Origin: Ardenticatenales bacterium
GTDB taxonomy: Bacteria > Chloroflexota > Anaerolineae > Promineifilales > Promineifilaceae
Reading direction: 5' to 3'
DNA: 64,000 nt
NCBI GenBank assembly: GCA_020634515.1
Contig: JACKBL010000003.1
Coordinates: forward strand, 434,001-498,000
Shown piece by piece: positions 41,905-50,382 of this stretch. The notes beneath the pieces were generated by a model that had not been told where the DNA came from, ran no database searches, and saw only the letters and a program-made list of their open reading frames with translations. Position 1 is the first letter of the stretch; every line of letters starts with the position of its first letter. Made by a program: the position numbers and the translations under genes.

Positions 41905-42350
41905 CGCGGCTCCTCTTCCCAGCCAAACCGCTTCGCCGCCTCAATCTGCTCCGGGGCCACCAAAATGCGGTAATGCTCGCTCGTAGGACACACCTCGCAC
42001 GCCTCACACACAGCCAGACTGGTCATCTGGGAGGCCAACACGAGAATGCCATTGTTCTGCAACACCGCTACCTCCTGATTCAAATTCGACTCCGGCTCCT
42101 GGCACTGCATCCCCACCGGCTTAATCAACCACACGCGCCCGTCATCAGGATACCCCGTGGGCAGCGTCGGCGTCGGGCGCGGCGCGGGATACCCTTGCGC
42201 CGGCGTAATCGCCACGGTTGGCGGCGGATATCCCTCTTCCACCGGCGCAGCCGTCGCCGCCGGCGTCTCCGCCCCACCGCCCCCCCCACAAGCCGCCAAC
42301 ACCAGCGCCAACGCCAACACCATCATCCCAAGCCATAACCGTTTCATCAT
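41901..42350 (-). CDS. Small lipoprotein with Cys-rich C-terminal region
   Basis: A 149-residue predicted lipoprotein. The ATG at 42350 follows GGAGGTTTT. It has a signal peptide with lipobox LAAC (Cys at about residue 20), a Gly/Pro/Thr linker with GYP repeats, and a small C-terminal domain with four Cys (CQEPE, VCEACEVCPT). The tail (HYRILVAPEQIEAAKRFGW) looks folded. I do not recognise the family. It is encoded directly upstream of, and overlapping, aroC. Confidence 0.65.
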   Translation of the reverse strand: MMKRLWLGMMVLALALVLAACGGGGGAETPAATAAPVEEGYPPPTVAITPAQGYPAPRPTPTLPTGYPDDGRVWLIKPVGMQCQEPESNLNQEVAVLQNNGILVLASQMTSLAVCEACEVCPTSEHYRILVAPEQIEAAKRFGWEEEPR

Positions 42351-42757
42351 CAAAACCTCCAGAAGTCCGCAAGTTTACGCGCGACAAGTTCCCCCTCCCG
42401 CCTCCTACCGCCTACCGCCTACCTCATAGTTCCAATTCTACCCTCATCCCCTGTTACATGGTAGAATGCGCGACGCGCGACACATTCCATCGCTTGTGAA
42501 ATGCCGGCACGTCGCCATTGACAACGTCACCATACCTGCCTGAGGGAATTCTGCCCCCTCTCCCATTTTCGTCTCCCAAACCGGCATTCTCCCATGAAGT
42601 CCAGAGGCGTTCCCCGTGCGCGGAGCGCGCCACGACGGATGAAAAGGTTCCTCGTGTCGGCCCAAACCGGCACGAAAGACTTCCAAGTGTCAACTGTCAA
42701 CTTTTTTTCAAGCGAGTGAGAGACTCGCCTTACAGGAAATTCTCGAAGGAAGTATTA
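42351..42757. other. Divergent intergenic region with GCGAGT-family palindrome
   Basis: These 407 bases separate divergent lipoprotein genes. They contain a TGCCGGCA at 42502, then GTCAACTGTCAAC, a T-run and a GCGAGT hairpin (42712-42729) placed just before the ribosome binding site of the DsbA-cyclophilin gene. No gene is seen. Confidence 0.45.
42712..42750 (+). repeat. GCGAGT-family palindromic element, copy 2
   Basis: GCGAGT and ACTCGC arms, then CTTACAGGAAATTCTCGAAG. The tail TTACAGG...TTCTCGAAGGAAG resembles the tail of copy 1 (CTACAAGG...TTTTCGAAGAAG). The preceding GTCAACTGTCAACTTTTTTT also precedes copy 3. Confidence 0.65.
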
Positions 42758-44083
42758 ATGAAAAAAGTCGTATTCTTACTCCTCACACTCTTGTTCCTGG
42801 TCGCCTGCGGGGCGTCAGGTACAACGCAAGAACCCACCGCCCCAGCCGCCACGACCGCCGCCGGCGATGAAACCGCCAACGCCGCTGACGCCGACACCAC
42901 GGCCGATGTCGCCACAGACACCAACGCCGCGCAAGACGCCCCCGCTACCACCGCCGCCCCCACCGACACCACCACGGACGCCCCCGCGGAAGACCTTGCC
43001 GCCGCCGTCGCCGCCGCCAGCATGGTTCGTCCTGACGACCACGTTCGCGGCGCGGCCACGGATGCCTACATCACCATCATTGAGTACAGCGATTTCCAAT
43101 GTCCGGGCTGTAGCAGCCTGGCCCCACTGCTGCACCAGGTTCTCGACGCCTACCCCAATGACGTACGCCTTATCTACCGTCATTTCCCCCTGGTAAACAT
43201 TCACCCCAACGCCCAGAAGGCCGCGGAAGCCGCGGAAGCCGCCGGCGCGCAAGGCCAGTTCTGGGAATACCACGACATGTTGTTTGCGCACCAGGCGGAC
43301 TTTGCCAACCTGGACGCCGCCGGCGCGCGTGAGCAGTTCATCAGCTATGCCCGTGAGTTAGGTCTGGACGTGGATAAATTTACCACGGAGCTGGACGATG
43401 GCGTGTATTTCAACCTTGTGGACGTTTCCCGCGAAGAAGCTATCAACCTGAGTCTGCCCGGAACCCCGTCCCTCTTTTTTAATGGCGAAGTGGTCACCGG
43501 TGAACAAGTTCCCCCCACTTACTACTATTGGGACGCCGTGATCAGACTGACGTTGCTGGAGCAACGTGCCTACGCTGCCCCGCCACCTATGACGATTGAC
43601 ACAGACGCGACTTACTACGCCCGCGTAAAGATGGCCTCCGGCGACGAGTTTGTGATCGAACTGCTGCCGAAATCCGCGCCAGAGACGGTGAACAACTTCG
43701 TCTTCCTCGCGCGGGAGGGCTGGTTCGACGGCATCACTTTCCACCGCGTCCTGCCGGATTTCGTGGCTCAGACGGGCGACCCCACGGGCACGGGCTTTGG
43801 CGGCCCCGGCTACTTCATCCCCAATGAAATTGACCCGGCGCTGACGCACGCGGAGGTGGGCATGGTGGCGATGGCCAATTCCGGCGCGGACCGGAACGGC
43901 AGCCAATGGTATATCACACTGGGCGACGTGAGCCAGCTTGACGGCGGCTACACTATCTTTGGCCGCGTGATCGACGGGATGGACGTGGTGCAAAAAATCA
44001 CGCCGCGCGATCCATCCACGGATCCGGAGGCGCCTCCCGGTGACGTCATCGAATCGGTGACGATTGAGGAGCAAGCACCATAA
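42758..44083 (+). CDS. Lipoprotein: DsbA-like thioredoxin domain fused to cyclophilin
   Basis: A 441-residue protein from the ATG at 42758 (GAAGGAAGT site). A lipoprotein signal (LLTLLFLVAC) is followed by a 65-residue Ala/Thr/Asp linker. Residues about 90-275 are a DsbA/thioredoxin-4 domain with the active-site pair Cys115-Pro-Gly-Cys118 (SDFQCPGCS) and the cis-Pro loop GTPSLFFNG. Residues about 285-440 are a cyclophilin-type peptidyl-prolyl isomerase (APETVNNFVFLAREGWFDG, FHRVLPDFVAQTGDP). One exported polypeptide thus combines thiol oxidation or isomerisation with prolyl isomerisation. The three small Cys-containing secreted proteins 2-5 kb upstream are possible clients. Confidence 0.88.
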   Translation: MKKVVFLLLTLLFLVACGASGTTQEPTAPAATTAAGDETANAADADTTADVATDTNAAQDAPATTAAPTDTTTDAPAEDLAAAVAAASMVRPDDHVRGAATDAYITIIEYSDFQCPGCSSLAPLLHQVLDAYPNDVRLIYRHFPLVNIHPNAQKAAEAAEAAGAQGQFWEYHDMLFAHQADFANLDAAGAREQFISYARELGLDVDKFTTELDDGVYFNLVDVSREEAINLSLPGTPSLFFNGEVVTGEQVPPTYYYWDAVIRLTLLEQRAYAAPPPMTIDTDATYYARVKMASGDEFVIELLPKSAPETVNNFVFLAREGWFDGITFHRVLPDFVAQTGDPTGTGFGGPGYFIPNEIDPALTHAEVGMVAMANSGADRNGSQWYITLGDVSQLDGGYTIFGRVIDGMDVVQKITPRDPSTDPEAPPGDVIESVTIEEQAP

Positions 44084-44094
44084 AGTGGAACCGG

Positions 44095-44130
44095 CGCGGC
44101 GCGCTTCCGCGGAGGCGCGCCGCGCGTTTT
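44095..44130 (+). terminator. Strong GC-rich hairpin after the DsbA-cyclophilin gene
   Basis: CGCGGCGCGC (44095-44104) pairs perfectly with GCGCGCCGCG (44115-44124) and is followed by CGTTTT. It lies 12 bases past the stop, and the next lipoprotein gene begins 18 bases after it, so it may attenuate rather than end the transcript. Confidence 0.65.
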
Positions 44131-44147
44131 CTGGCGTCGGAGCAAAA

Positions 44148-44876
44148 ATGAAGAAGTGGATGCCTCTTCTCGGCTTGATGGTTTTGTTGATGATGCCGGC
44201 ACTTGCCTGCGCCATCCCCAACATCGGTGGCAACCAGGAGCCAACCCCCGCGCCTCTGCCGACCCCCATGGGCGACACCCTCATCCTCACCATCCCCCTC
44301 TACCGCATCGGCCTCAATCCCGGGGACACCGTGCCTGGGTCCGAATTACGCTATGTGGGGCAAAATGCCGGCAGCTACGACGTAACCATCGGTGGACTGT
44401 CCGCCAGCAAACGGTCTGGCGACTCCTTTGCCTGGAACGGCGTGGTGGCCCCCGGCGTCGTCGGCAACTATAACCTGCGTCTCACGACCACCCTCCTGGG
44501 TAAACTGGTCGCCGCCGGCCCCGTTACATTGAACATCTTCAACCCCACTCCGGCGGCGGCGCCCCCGGCGGCGGCCAGCCTCCATTACACCAATATCGTC
44601 GTACAATATCTGATTCCTGCCGGCAGAACCATCCCCGGCACCACCCTCGTCTACGAAAGCATCGTCGAACCCGGCGGCCCGGAAAACGTCCCCCAACGCA
44701 TGGCTCGCCTCTCCGGCGGCAACGGCTATCCCTATTTCGCTTTTGGCGACTCCATCGCCTGGACCGGCCAACTACGCAATAACGTCTCCATCAGCTATAG
44801 CCTTCGCGTCGCCGGTCTTGGCGACGACGGCCTCCGCGTCGCCGGCTCCGCCGAACTGTGGGTGGATAACAAATAA
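44148..44876 (+). CDS. Lipoprotein with two similar beta domains
   Basis: A 242-residue predicted lipoprotein starting at the ATG at 44148 (CGGAGC site). The signal peptide ends in a lipobox-like PALACA. After a Pro-rich linker, residues about 50-140 and 160-240 look like two copies of one module: PLYRIGLNPGDTVPGSELRY and VQYLIPAGRTIPGTTLVYES align, as do GDSFAWNGVV and GDSIAWTGQL. The modules are probably beta-sandwiches. I do not recognise the family. It follows the DsbA-cyclophilin gene on the same strand. Confidence 0.65.
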   Translation: MKKWMPLLGLMVLLMMPALACAIPNIGGNQEPTPAPLPTPMGDTLILTIPLYRIGLNPGDTVPGSELRYVGQNAGSYDVTIGGLSASKRSGDSFAWNGVVAPGVVGNYNLRLTTTLLGKLVAAGPVTLNIFNPTPAAAPPAAASLHYTNIVVQYLIPAGRTIPGTTLVYESIVEPGGPENVPQRMARLSGGNGYPYFAFGDSIAWTGQLRNNVSISYSLRVAGLGDDGLRVAGSAELWVDNK

Positions 44877-44904
44877 CGGACGTATTCCCCGAAATATCGA
44901 GAAG

Positions 44905-44993
44905 GTAACTGCTAAGTCCGATAGGACCAATTTTCTCTGGTGAAAATAGCCGTTGAGCGTGTGAAATTGGTCCAATCTCAAGAAGTTTGTAAC
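44905..44993 (-). repeat. GTAAC-ended palindromic element, subfamily 1, copy 3
   Basis: GTAACTGCTAAGTCCGATAGG through AAATTGGTCCAATC to GTAAC; same orientation as the 37186 copy, 89 bp, with more substitutions in one core arm (GATAGGACCAATTTT). Confidence 0.7.
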
Positions 44994-45043
44994 AAACCAC
45001 GGAAAACGAAGACCAGTGCCACTCGCACACACATTACTCGCCC

Positions 45044-46543
45044 ATGCCCACCACCTATTTACGCCCCACCGAACCGCTGGTAAACAAAAACCCCTTTCTT
45101 GACCGCACCTGCCACGCGCCCCGCATCCCTCTGTACACAGAAGTCCGCGCTCGCCTGCCCATCCCCATCTTGCCGGAGCATCCGCAGTGGGTCGAAATGT
45201 ATTGGCGCGCCTGGGAACTCGCCTGGCTCAACCTCCGCCGCGCCAGCCCCCTGGCCGGCTTTATCGCCAATTTCATCGACACCGCCTTCAACGAAAACAC
45301 CTTCCTGTGGGACAGCGCCTTCATGATGCACTTCGGCCTCTATGGACGGCGCGCCTTCTACTTCATGGGCACGCTGGATAATTTCTACGCCCACCAGCAC
45401 CGTGATGGCTACATCTGCCGCGAAATCAATACCGAAGACGGCCACGATTTCTTCCATCCTTTTGATCCCAACAGCACCGGCCCCAATATCCTGGCCTGGG
45501 CGGAATGGGACTACTTCCGCGCCACGGGCGACAGCAGCCGCCTGCATGACGTATTCTGGCCCCTGCTCACCTATCACCGCTGGTGTCGCGCCAACCGCAC
45601 CTGGCCCAATGGCCTCTACTGGACCACCGGCCTCAGCAGCGGCATGGACAACCAGACGCGCGTGCCGGATGGCATGCACCATCACCGGCATTGGACCTGG
45701 CTGGACGCCAATCTCCAGGCCGCGCTGAACTGCCTGCTCCTGTGGCAGATGGCCGAACTGCTCGGCGAACGGGAGTATATCCAACCACTGGTGCACGAGC
45801 GCGTTCACCTCATTCAGGAAGTCAACGCGCGCATGTGGAACAGCGAAACCAGTTTCTACCACGACATTGACGCGCAAGGGCACTTCTCGCCCGTGAAAAG
45901 CATTGGCGCTTACTGGGGGCTGCTAGACCCGGAAATGGTTCCGGGGGAGCGTCTGCTCCCATTCGTGAAGCATCTGCGCGACCCGCTCACGTTCAACCGC
46001 TTCCACCGCGTGCCCAGCCAGGCCGCCGACAGCGATGGCTATGCGGCCAATGGCGACTATTGGCGAGGAGGCATCTGGTCCCCCACCAACTACATGGTAC
46101 TGAAAGGGCTACGGGCGGTGAACCAGGCGGCGCTGGCGCACGAAATCGCCGTGAACCACCTCACGCATGTGTGCACGGTGTTTGAACGGACGGACACTTT
46201 CTGGGAAAATTATGCGCCAGAAAGCGCCGCGCCCGGAGAGCCGGCCAAGCCAAACTTCGTTGGTTGGACGGGCCTGACGCCGATTGCCGTGTTGCTGGAA
46301 GATGTGATCGGGCTGAATGTGGATTGGCCGCAGCGACGGGTGACCTGGGATCGCCAGTTGGCGGCGGAGGCGGCGTATGGAGTGTATCAGTACCCGCTGG
46401 GGCCTGATGGCACGCTGGACATCCTGGGCGACCGGGAGCGGATCACGGTGACAACGACGCTGCCGTTTACGTTGGTGGTGCAGGATGTGGAAGGAAAAGT
46501 GCAGATGGCCGTTCCTGCCGGCACAACGGTGATCGAGGTATGA
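45044..46543 (+). CDS. Trehalase/GH63-like glycoside hydrolase (MGH1-type)
   Basis: A 499-residue (alpha/alpha)6-barrel glycosidase of the GH37/GH63 type. Visible features are FLWDSAFMMHFGLYG (about residues 85-100), DGYICREI, the SSGMDNQTR segment with a candidate catalytic Asp, and the C-terminal NGDYWRGGIWSPTNYM and GWTGLTPIAVL. Relatives hydrolyse mannosylglycerate, glucosylglycerate or other alpha-glucosides; the substrate is undecided. There is no signal peptide. The gene has no visible Shine-Dalgarno, and its stop codon (TGA) is supplied by the first unit of a GAGGTAT repeat. Confidence 0.82.
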   Translation: MPTTYLRPTEPLVNKNPFLDRTCHAPRIPLYTEVRARLPIPILPEHPQWVEMYWRAWELAWLNLRRASPLAGFIANFIDTAFNENTFLWDSAFMMHFGLYGRRAFYFMGTLDNFYAHQHRDGYICREINTEDGHDFFHPFDPNSTGPNILAWAEWDYFRATGDSSRLHDVFWPLLTYHRWCRANRTWPNGLYWTTGLSSGMDNQTRVPDGMHHHRHWTWLDANLQAALNCLLLWQMAELLGEREYIQPLVHERVHLIQEVNARMWNSETSFYHDIDAQGHFSPVKSIGAYWGLLDPEMVPGERLLPFVKHLRDPLTFNRFHRVPSQAADSDGYAANGDYWRGGIWSPTNYMVLKGLRAVNQAALAHEIAVNHLTHVCTVFERTDTFWENYAPESAAPGEPAKPNFVGWTGLTPIAVLLEDVIGLNVDWPQRRVTWDRQLAAEAAYGVYQYPLGPDGTLDILGDRERITVTTTLPFTLVVQDVEGKVQMAVPAGTTVIEV

Positions 46544-46588
46544 GGTATGAGGTATGAGGTATGAGGTATGAGGTATGAGGTATGAGGG
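46535..46588 (+). repeat. GAGGTAT heptamer repeat at the end of the glycosidase gene
   Basis: About seven and a half exact GAGGTAT units. The array begins within the last codons of the glycosidase gene and provides its stop codon. The following bases (about 46609-46630) carry a short CTCGCCACTCGCC repeat before the next ATG. Confidence 0.9.
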
Positions 46589-46633
46589 GGCTATGCGACG
46601 CGCCCCTTGCTACTCGCCACTCGCCATTCCCCT

Positions 46634-47416
46634 ATGTCCACTTTACGGGTAGCCACGCTCAACTTGCGCAACCGGGCCGACCGCTGGCTGCAACGGCGAG
46701 ATCTGTTGGCGTCGCAGCTTCTCCAGGCGCAGCCCGACCTGATCAGTTTGCAGGAAATCTCTTTCCCTATTGGGCAAGGCCACTGGTTGCAGCGGCAGCT
46801 AAACGTGCGCCTCAGTGGCTCTCGGCGGCATCCCTATCGCCTGCTGCTGGCCCGCAAACGCCACCTGATCAAGGGATACTTCGAGGGCGTGGGCATTCTT
46901 ACACGGCTGCCCGTCGTCGCCCGCGATACCCTGGGGTTGGGGTATGAGGGGCGCGTGGCGCTGCGGGCTAACCTGGAACTGCCATCGGGCCGCACAGTTG
47001 ATTTCGTGGCTTTGCACTTGCACCACGTCGCCCGCGACCAGGAAGCACGCACCGAGCAGGTCACGAGATTGATGGGCTGGCTCAATGACCGCAATCGCGT
47101 GCCTTATCAAATCATCGCCGGAGATTTCAACGAGACGCCAACGGGACCGGCCATCCGGCGCATGAAGCAGGTATACCGCTCTGCCTTTGCCGAAGCCGTG
47201 GGGCACGAGCCGTTGGCAACCTTTCCCACGGCTCTGTCCGGCCCGTCCGATTGGTCTGGCTGTTTGGACTACATTTTTGTCTCCCCGGCCATACACCGGG
47301 TAAAACAGGCGCACCTCATCTGCAAGTCCCCCTCGCCTACGGACAACACCCTCTACCCATCGGACCACGTAGGCGTGCTGGCGGTGATTGAAGTGGAAAA
47401 CGTCTCTCCGCATTGA
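46634..47416 (+). CDS. Endonuclease/exonuclease/phosphatase family protein
   Basis: A 260-residue EEP-fold phosphohydrolase. The canonical motifs are present: VATLNLRN (N), LISLQEIS (catalytic metal-binding Glu), the His in ALHLHHV, GDFNETP (Asp/Asn) and the terminal SDHVG (Asp-His pair). Substrates of the fold range from DNA to phospholipids and inositol phosphates, and I cannot decide between them. No signal peptide is seen. The ATG at 46634 lacks a Shine-Dalgarno. Confidence 0.85.
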   Translation: MSTLRVATLNLRNRADRWLQRRDLLASQLLQAQPDLISLQEISFPIGQGHWLQRQLNVRLSGSRRHPYRLLLARKRHLIKGYFEGVGILTRLPVVARDTLGLGYEGRVALRANLELPSGRTVDFVALHLHHVARDQEARTEQVTRLMGWLNDRNRVPYQIIAGDFNETPTGPAIRRMKQVYRSAFAEAVGHEPLATFPTALSGPSDWSGCLDYIFVSPAIHRVKQAHLICKSPSPTDNTLYPSDHVGVLAVIEVENVSPH

Positions 47417-47471
47417 CAAAAGCAGGCGTGTATAACAACAATAGTGTGATTCGCGTTATGTGTCACTCACC

Positions 47472-47541
47472 GTAGAACAATTCGCCGAACTGCCCACCGT
47501 GGCATGCCGACTGTAGGACAATTCGCCGAATTGCCCACCGT
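47472..47541. repeat. Two-copy 29-bp direct repeat
   Basis: GTAGAACAATTCGCCGAACT plus GCCCACCGT at about 47472-47500 recurs with two substitutions at about 47513-47541. It lies in the 206-base gap upstream of the GT2 gene. Two copies are too few for a CRISPR call; it may be a duplicated regulatory site. Confidence 0.6.
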
Positions 47542-47622
47542 AAGGAGTGGAAACACGCCAAATGAATACCAGGGTGACGCCTTTATTGCGCCGCTGGTCG
47601 TACCCGAGATAGAGTTAATGAG

Positions 47623-48564
47623 ATGAAGCCAACAATTTCCATTATCGCTCCGGTCTACAATGAAGAAGAAGTGCTGCCTGAGTTGTATCGACGGGTGGCC
47701 GCCGTGATGGACGGCATGAAAGAAAGCTGGGAACTGGTGCTGGTCAATGACGGCAGCCGCGACCGCTCGGCGGCCATCATTGCCGAGTTACACAACCAGG
47801 ATGAGCGCGTGAAGGGGATCAGTTTTTCACGTAATTTTGGCTTCCAGATCGCCGTCACCGCCGGCCTGGACCATGTTAGCGGGGATGCCATTATCCTCAC
47901 GGACGCGGACTTGCAGGACCCGCCGGAGGTATTCCCGGAGATGATCGCTAAATGGCGCGAGGGGTACGATGTGGTTTATGGGGTGCGTACGGAGCGGGAA
48001 GGGGAGACGTGGTTTAAGAAGTTTACGGCGGTGGTGTTCTATCGCCTGATTGACCGGATTACGGGTATTGGCATTCCACTGGATACGGGGGACTTTCGGC
48101 TAATGGATCGGCGGGTCGTGGAGGCGATCCGGCGGATGCCGGAACGGAACCGGTTTCTGCGCGGGATGGTTCCCTGGGTGGGGTACAGGCAAACGGGGGT
48201 TCCCTATCGGCGTCATGCGCGATATGCCGGCACTTCCAAGTTCGGCAGCGTGCGGCAAATGCTCCCCTTCGCCCTCAACGCCATCACCAGCTTCTCCTAC
48301 TTCCCCCTCCAACTCGCCACCTACCTCGGCTTCGCCATGGCCGGCATCTCCGCCCTGGCCATCCTCATCGTCATCTTCCTGCGCCTCTTCACCGCACACA
48401 CAGAACTCACCGGACAGGCCACCACCCTCGTCGCCGTCCTCTTCCTCGGCGGCGTCCAACTCATCAGCCTGGGCATCATCGGCGAATACCTCGGCCGCAT
48501 CTACGACGAAGTCAAAGGCCGGCCTCTGTACCTGATCGACAAGGCATGGGGAGTCGAAGAATAA
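47623..48564 (+). CDS. Glycosyltransferase family 2, DPM1/GtrB-like, with two membrane helices
   Basis: A 313-residue membrane-bound GT-A enzyme. IIAPVYNEEE at the N-terminus, LVNDGSRDRS, the metal-binding DADLQDPPE and the acceptor-site motif RFLRGMVPWVG are typical of polyprenyl-phosphate hexose transferases. Two transmembrane helices follow (about residues 230-255 and 265-290). It probably loads glucose or mannose onto undecaprenyl phosphate for envelope polysaccharide or protein glycosylation, upstream of GT-C enzymes such as that at 53451. The TGCCGGCA at 48225 marks a sharp G-to-C switch inside the gene. Confidence 0.92.
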   Translation: MKPTISIIAPVYNEEEVLPELYRRVAAVMDGMKESWELVLVNDGSRDRSAAIIAELHNQDERVKGISFSRNFGFQIAVTAGLDHVSGDAIILTDADLQDPPEVFPEMIAKWREGYDVVYGVRTEREGETWFKKFTAVVFYRLIDRITGIGIPLDTGDFRLMDRRVVEAIRRMPERNRFLRGMVPWVGYRQTGVPYRRHARYAGTSKFGSVRQMLPFALNAITSFSYFPLQLATYLGFAMAGISALAILIVIFLRLFTAHTELTGQATTLVAVLFLGGVQLISLGIIGEYLGRIYDEVKGRPLYLIDKAWGVEE

Positions 48565-48624
48565 GGTATGAGGTATGAGGTATGAGGTATGTATGAGGTA
48601 TGAGGTATGAGGTATGAGGTATGA
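48563..48624 (+). repeat. GAGGTAT heptamer repeat after the GT2 gene
   Basis: About eight units of AGGTATG starting right at the GT2 stop codon, with one imperfect junction (GGTATGTATGAGG). It lies between convergent genes. Confidence 0.9.
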
Positions 48625-48648
48625 AGTTCATACCTTATGCTTTCCCCT

Positions 48649-49629
48649 TCACCCCCCAATCTCAGACATGACGCGATTCAGCGGAATCACGTTTTGCGAC
48701 AAGCCATGCCCCCACGGCTTCCACCAGATCGCCTCGCGCAGTTCCGCCTTTAGCGCCTCATCGCTGGCTCCCTGGCGTAGCGGTGTTAGCACGTCAAACT
48801 CCCGCTCCCGCAGCAGGCACAACCGCAGCTTGCCATCCGCCGTCAGCCGGGCGCGCGTACAAGAAGCGCAAAAAGGTTGCGTCACGGAACTGATAAAGCC
48901 CAGCGTCCCCAATCCCTCCGCCAGCCGATAGATACGCGCCTCGCCATCCAACTCCCCCGCATTCACCAACGTCAGCGGCCCCAACGCCGCCACAATCGTC
49001 GCCCGCAATTCTTCTTCAGGAACCACGCCCGCCTGCTGAAAATCCGCCACATCCCCAAACGGCATCATCTCAATGAAGCGCACTTGCCACGGCTTGAACA
49101 ACGTCAGTCGCGCCAGGTCCACCACATCCTCCCGATCATTGTAGCCGCGCACCACCACCGCGTTCAGCTTCACACGCAGCCCGACGCGCTCCGCCGCGGC
49201 AATGCCCGCCCACACATCCTGCACATCCCCCCACCGCGTCACCTGGCGGAACTTCCGCGGGTCCAGCGTATCAATGCTCACGTTCACCCGCTGCAAACCC
49301 GCCTCCGCCAACGGCTGCGCCATCTGCTCCAGCAGCACCCCATTGGTCGTCATCGCCACCGTGTCCACGCCGGGCGTCTGGGCAATGCCCCGCACCAACC
49401 CGACCAGGTCCGCGCGCACCGTCGGTTCGCCCCCCGTGAGGCGAAATTTATGGAAGCCCAGGTCGGCAAACACACCCACCAGGCGCAATATCTCCTCATC
49501 TTGCAGCAGTTCCTGGCGCGGACGGAACGTCATATCTTCCGGCATGCAGTAGACGCAGCGCAAATTGCACTTGTCGGTGAGGGAAATACGTAGGTAGCTG
49601 ATGTCGCGGCCAAAGCGGTCTTGAGCCAT
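48649..49629 (-). CDS. moaA: GTP 3',8-cyclase (molybdenum cofactor biosynthesis protein A)
   Basis: A 326-residue radical SAM enzyme that rearranges GTP in the first step of molybdopterin synthesis. The N-terminal cluster motif is Cys21, Cys25, Cys28 (CNLRCVYC). The C-terminal cluster cysteines are visible in CASCTRARLTADGKLRLCL, and the protein ends in Gly-Gly, which is required for activity. GGEPTVR and the length are as expected. No other moa gene lies in the window. Confidence 0.95.
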   Translation of the reverse strand: MAQDRFGRDISYLRISLTDKCNLRCVYCMPEDMTFRPRQELLQDEEILRLVGVFADLGFHKFRLTGGEPTVRADLVGLVRGIAQTPGVDTVAMTTNGVLLEQMAQPLAEAGLQRVNVSIDTLDPRKFRQVTRWGDVQDVWAGIAAAERVGLRVKLNAVVVRGYNDREDVVDLARLTLFKPWQVRFIEMMPFGDVADFQQAGVVPEEELRATIVAALGPLTLVNAGELDGEARIYRLAEGLGTLGFISSVTQPFCASCTRARLTADGKLRLCLLREREFDVLTPLRQGASDEALKAELREAIWWKPWGHGLSQNVIPLNRVMSEIGG

Positions 49630-50322
49630 GAATCACCTGTTCTCACTTGCGAAACCGGGACGCCAGAAGGAAATGCCGCGCCGCGCGCGTCTTCCATATG
49701 TGCCCCGAAAACGAAACGGCTAACTCTCTTGTGGGCCAGGCTCGTCAAACAAAGCCCTTGTCAAAGCCCTTGTCGAAGTCCTTGTCGAAATCCTTGTGGA
49801 AGTCCCCATTGCCTGCGGCAGGCTCAGGCAATGGGTTAAGCGGTTACCCGAAAACAACGAATAGCCACCCAAACGGCAGCACTTGCACATACCATTTTAA
49901 GCGCGGCACACGGAGAAAGTGTGTCGCATCCGCATCGTAATCTAACGCCAATTCCACCGAAAGTCAAAGGTTTTTGCTATTTTTCTTAGCTTTTTAACAA
50001 AAATAGGTGGTGGCGACGCCGCTCACTCGTAGTACAAGCGGTGGGCGTACATCTGCTTTATTGACGCAGGCTGGCTATAATCCTTACGGGACACTGGCGT
50101 TATAGGCTTGGAGGCTTCAGCCGCCCCACGTATGGGGTTTTATCCGGCTAAAGCCTCGACTCCGATCACTTTATGCGGATTTCGCCAGACGCCAGAACCT
50201 TACCTGGAAGACACGCTGGGAAAGCGCGTCGCGCCGGAATAACCGTACGATGAGAATGCTCGTCATGCCGGCATCCACCGCCAACGACAACACCCCCCAA
50301 ACCCGGTTCCTGGGCGGCGCGG
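49630..50322. other. Long gene-free region with tandem and inverted repeats
   Basis: These 690 bases hold no convincing gene. At about 49758-49805 there are four imperfect 12-base units (CCCTTGTCGAAG type), followed by an inverted repeat CCATTGCCTG/CAGGCAATGG (about 49806-49835). An A/T-rich stretch (about 49965-50005) may hold a promoter. At 50111-50157 lies a large hairpin. A TGCCGGCA is at 50266. Confidence 0.5.
50111..50157. repeat. Two-tier hairpin GAGGCTTCAGCCG
   Basis: GAGGCTTCAGCCG (50111-50123) pairs, with one mismatch, with CGGCTAAAGCCTC (50145-50157). Inside it, CCCCACGTATGGGG (50124-50137) forms a second hairpin. This GAGGCTTNAGCC-type palindrome resembles dispersed intergenic repeats of environmental bacteria; a regulatory RNA is possible but not supported. 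Confidence 0.6.
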
Positions 50323-50347
50323 GTGAGTCAACCGTTAACTTTTTTCA

Positions 50348-50375
50348 GGCGAGTTTGGAAACTCGCCCTACAAGG
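50348..50375 (+). repeat. GCGAGT-family palindromic element, copy 3
   Basis: GGCGAGTTT and AAACTCGCC arms followed by CTACAAGG, which continues directly into the ribosome binding site (AAGGAGAG) of the LCP gene. The preceding GTCAACCGTTAAC plus T-run matches the sequence before copy 2. Confidence 0.7.
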
Positions 50376-50382
50376 AGAGTGT

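Noticed and set aside
47472..47541. Two-repeat CRISPR
   Set aside because: There are only two copies separated by 12 bases, too short for a spacer, and no leader or cas genes.
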